Below, in pieces: positions 60,961 to 64,000 of a stretch of DNA of 64,000 nucleotides; position 1 is the first letter of the stretch, and the number at the start of each line of letters is the position of its first letter. Under the pieces are notes generated by a model, which saw nothing but the letters and a program-made list of their open reading frames with translations, did not search any database and was not told the DNA's origin. Made by a program: the position numbers and the translations under genes. The stretch comes from Verrucomicrobiota bacterium (GTDB lineage Bacteria; Verrucomicrobiota; Verrucomicrobiia; Opitutales; Opitutaceae). The DNA is taken from NCBI GenBank assembly GCA_019510185.1, contig JAEKKV010000015.1:62001-126000 (forward strand). Reading direction: 5' to 3'.

Positions 60961-62046
60961 TCAGGATTTCGGAGGCGCGGGAGGAAAGGGCGGGGAGGTA
61001 CTGTCGCCGGGCCGGCGGGGCGGACGCGATTGTTTTTGTGATTTCGAGCGGGCGAGCTCACGCATGTCCACGGCGACATCGTCCTTTTCGAAGATTTCGC
61101 GGCCAAGGAGCTGCTCCATGACGTCCTCCATCGTGACGACGCCGGCGGTCGAGCCGAATTCATCCACCACGACCAGCAACTGCTGGTGCGTTTTCAGGAA
61201 AACCTGAAGGGCGTTGGAGACGGTGACCGTTTCGGGGATAAAATGAATCTCCTGCGAAAGTTTCTCGATGAGATCGAGATCCTGGTTGGATGCCTTGGCC
61301 TTGAGCAGGTCGCGACGGCGGATGAGGCCGGTGATGTCGTCGAGGTTGCGTCCGTAGACGGGCATGCGGGCGAACGGGATGTTGGGGAACTCGAGGAACA
61401 CCTCGCCGACGGTCGCGTTTTTGCGGATCGCGGTGACCACGGTGCGCGGCGTCATGATTTCGCTTACGCGCACCTGATCGAGGGCCAAGGCGTTGGCGAT
61501 GAGCGTGGATTCGTTTTTGGTGAGCGTACCTTCCTGGGCGCCTTTTTCGGCGAGTAGGATAATCTCCTCGTCCGAGGTGTGATTTTGCTCCGGAGAACGG
61601 ATAAAGAAACGCACCACGAAATTGCACAGGTAAGTGACGGGACGCAGGGCGTTGCGCAGAAAGGCGAGAGGGTAAACGACGTGGGGTTGCAACGCCCGCC
61701 GGTAGGAGACGCCGATGTTCTTGGGCACAACCTCGGCGAAAACCAGGATCGCGAGCGTGAGCAAGCCGGAGATCACCCCGAGCATGGCTTCGCCGAAGAG
61801 CTTGGTGGCGAGTCCGCCGATGATGATCGACCCCAGCGTATTGGCGATGGTGTTGAGCGTGAGAATGGTCGAGATGGTCTCTTCCAGTCCGACCTTCAAC
61901 TGCTCCAGCAGCAGGCCGCGCCGAGGCCGGGATTTTTTGAGCGTTTCAATCTCGATGACCGACGTGCTCAAAATCAAAGCCTCCATCAACGAACAGATAA
62001 ACGAGATGCTGAACGTGAAAGAGACTGCGACGAAAAACCAGAACAT
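60961..62046 (-). CDS. CNNM/HlyC-CorC-family membrane protein with CBS domains
   Basis: DUF21 region; VSEIMTPRTVVTAIRKNATVGEV, VVVDEFGSTAGVVTMEDVMEQLLG. Confidence 0.88.
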   Translation of the reverse strand: MFWFFVAVSFTFSISFICSLMEALILSTSVIEIETLKKSRPRRGLLLEQLKVGLEETISTILTLNTIANTLGSIIIGGLATKLFGEAMLGVISGLLTLAILVFAEVVPKNIGVSYRRALQPHVVYPLAFLRNALRPVTYLCNFVVRFFIRSPEQNHTSDEEIILLAEKGAQEGTLTKNESTLIANALALDQVRVSEIMTPRTVVTAIRKNATVGEVFLEFPNIPFARMPVYGRNLDDITGLIRRRDLLKAKASNQDLDLIEKLSQEIHFIPETVTVSNALQVFLKTHQQLLVVVDEFGSTAGVVTMEDVMEQLLGREIFEKDDVAVDMRELARSKSQKQSRPPRRPGDSTSPPFPPAPPKS

Positions 62047-62177
62047 ATCCGCCGAGTGTATGTCTTCACCCGCGTTTACGAATCTAAAGTGAATCGTGGT
62101 CTTCGCCGCTTATTGGCCTTGACCGCCACAGAAGAGGAAAAATAGTTTTTAACCGTCAACTTAGGTTTTACCCCTTT

Positions 62178-62681
62178 ATGAAATCCCCGCTACTCGCTCC
62201 GGCCTTTTTGGTCGGTTTGATCCTTTTGGTTTTCTCTGGCTGCGCTGTGGTCGACAAGGGTCGCACCCAGACGGTCGTGGTCCGCTCGGTCCCCGAAGGC
62301 GCGACCGGCCTGATCAACGGCATTCCGGTCGGAAAGACCCCTTTTAAGATCAAATTGTCCCGCATCAGCGCCGCCACGATCGAGCTGCGCAAGACCGGGT
62401 TCGAAAACGCCCAAGTCGTGGTGCTCCCGGTCGCCAACGAGTACAACAAGCACTTCCTGCGTTGGGGCGTCGATTACGACCTCGGCGCGATGACGGATCT
62501 GACTCCCAGCGAGATGAACATCGCGCTTCGTCCGGCTCTCGCGGAGGAGGATCACGGCGATTCCTTCCAGGAGATGAACAATCGGGTGTTGAAGGCCGAC
62601 GCCATGCTGGCCGCCAAGCAGATCTCCCCGCAGGACCACAAATACATCGTGGATCAGATCGTGCAGTATTACGCACGTTGA
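62178..62681 (+). CDS. PEGA-domain lipoprotein
   Basis: Lipobox VFSGCAVVDKG; VRSVPEGATGLINGIPVGKTPFKIKL. Confidence 0.75.
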   Translation: MKSPLLAPAFLVGLILLVFSGCAVVDKGRTQTVVVRSVPEGATGLINGIPVGKTPFKIKLSRISAATIELRKTGFENAQVVVLPVANEYNKHFLRWGVDYDLGAMTDLTPSEMNIALRPALAEEDHGDSFQEMNNRVLKADAMLAAKQISPQDHKYIVDQIVQYYAR

Positions 62682-62748
62682 GGATTTCCGGCGGTGGTGT
62701 GCAAAGTAACTTGCACACCACGCCCTTGGGCCGCGTAGTCTGGCCCGC

Positions 62749-63845
<1,097 letters not shown>

Positions 63846-63849
<4 letters not shown>

Positions 63850-64000
63850 GCAGTGTTCCCTCCGATCTCCGTTACGCCCAATCCCATGAATGGCTGAAGC
63901 CCGCCGGCGACGGCACCGGCTTGGTCGGCATCACCGACTACGCCCAGAACAGCCTCGGCGACATCACCTACGTGCAACTGCCGAAGGTGGGCACCGTTCT
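63846..64000 (+). CDS. gcvH: Glycine cleavage system H protein, truncated by window end
   Basis: [51 protein letters not shown]; overlaps gcvT stop. Confidence 0.9.

Overview
GC-rich chromosomal window with gene content typical of a Verrucomicrobiota/Opitutaceae-like bacterium (lineage is inferred from gene content and was not tested). About 55 genes are supported. Most are housekeeping: ilvD, scpB, pheA, rho, acsA, recF, ruvC, hemH, gpmI, aspS, a PII gene, thrS, cysS, hemB, pyrD, cysE, argA, pxpBC/pxpA, lgt, gcvT and gcvH (cut by the window end). One tRNA and several clear intrinsic terminators are also present. The less ordinary regions are: (1) a 10.7-18.7 kb, locally GC-poorer run of prepilin-like genes followed by a ~1070 aa protein, matching the uncharacterised 'Verru_Chthon cassette' layout, with a 24-bp near-perfect palindrome over one start codon; (2) a 51.6-57.4 kb locus with a Cyc2-like fused monoheme cytochrome-porin, an azurin-like cupredoxin and System II cytochrome c maturation genes, i.e. 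a candidate outer-membrane electron-transfer module; (3) a decayed GxxExxY gene fragment between inverted repeat arms inside the ccsA-resB gene pair, and a related-looking repeat between thrS and cysS; (4) a tandem GTP-cyclohydrolase-II-like fusion, head-to-head with an amidohydrolase and a RidA gene; (5) a perfect 9-4-9 palindrome in front of an outer-membrane protein plus mntH pair; (6) a sigma-54-like promoter and structured leader upstream of the PII gene; (7) an internally duplicated outer-membrane barrel protein. No CRISPR array, rRNA or intact transposase was seen.
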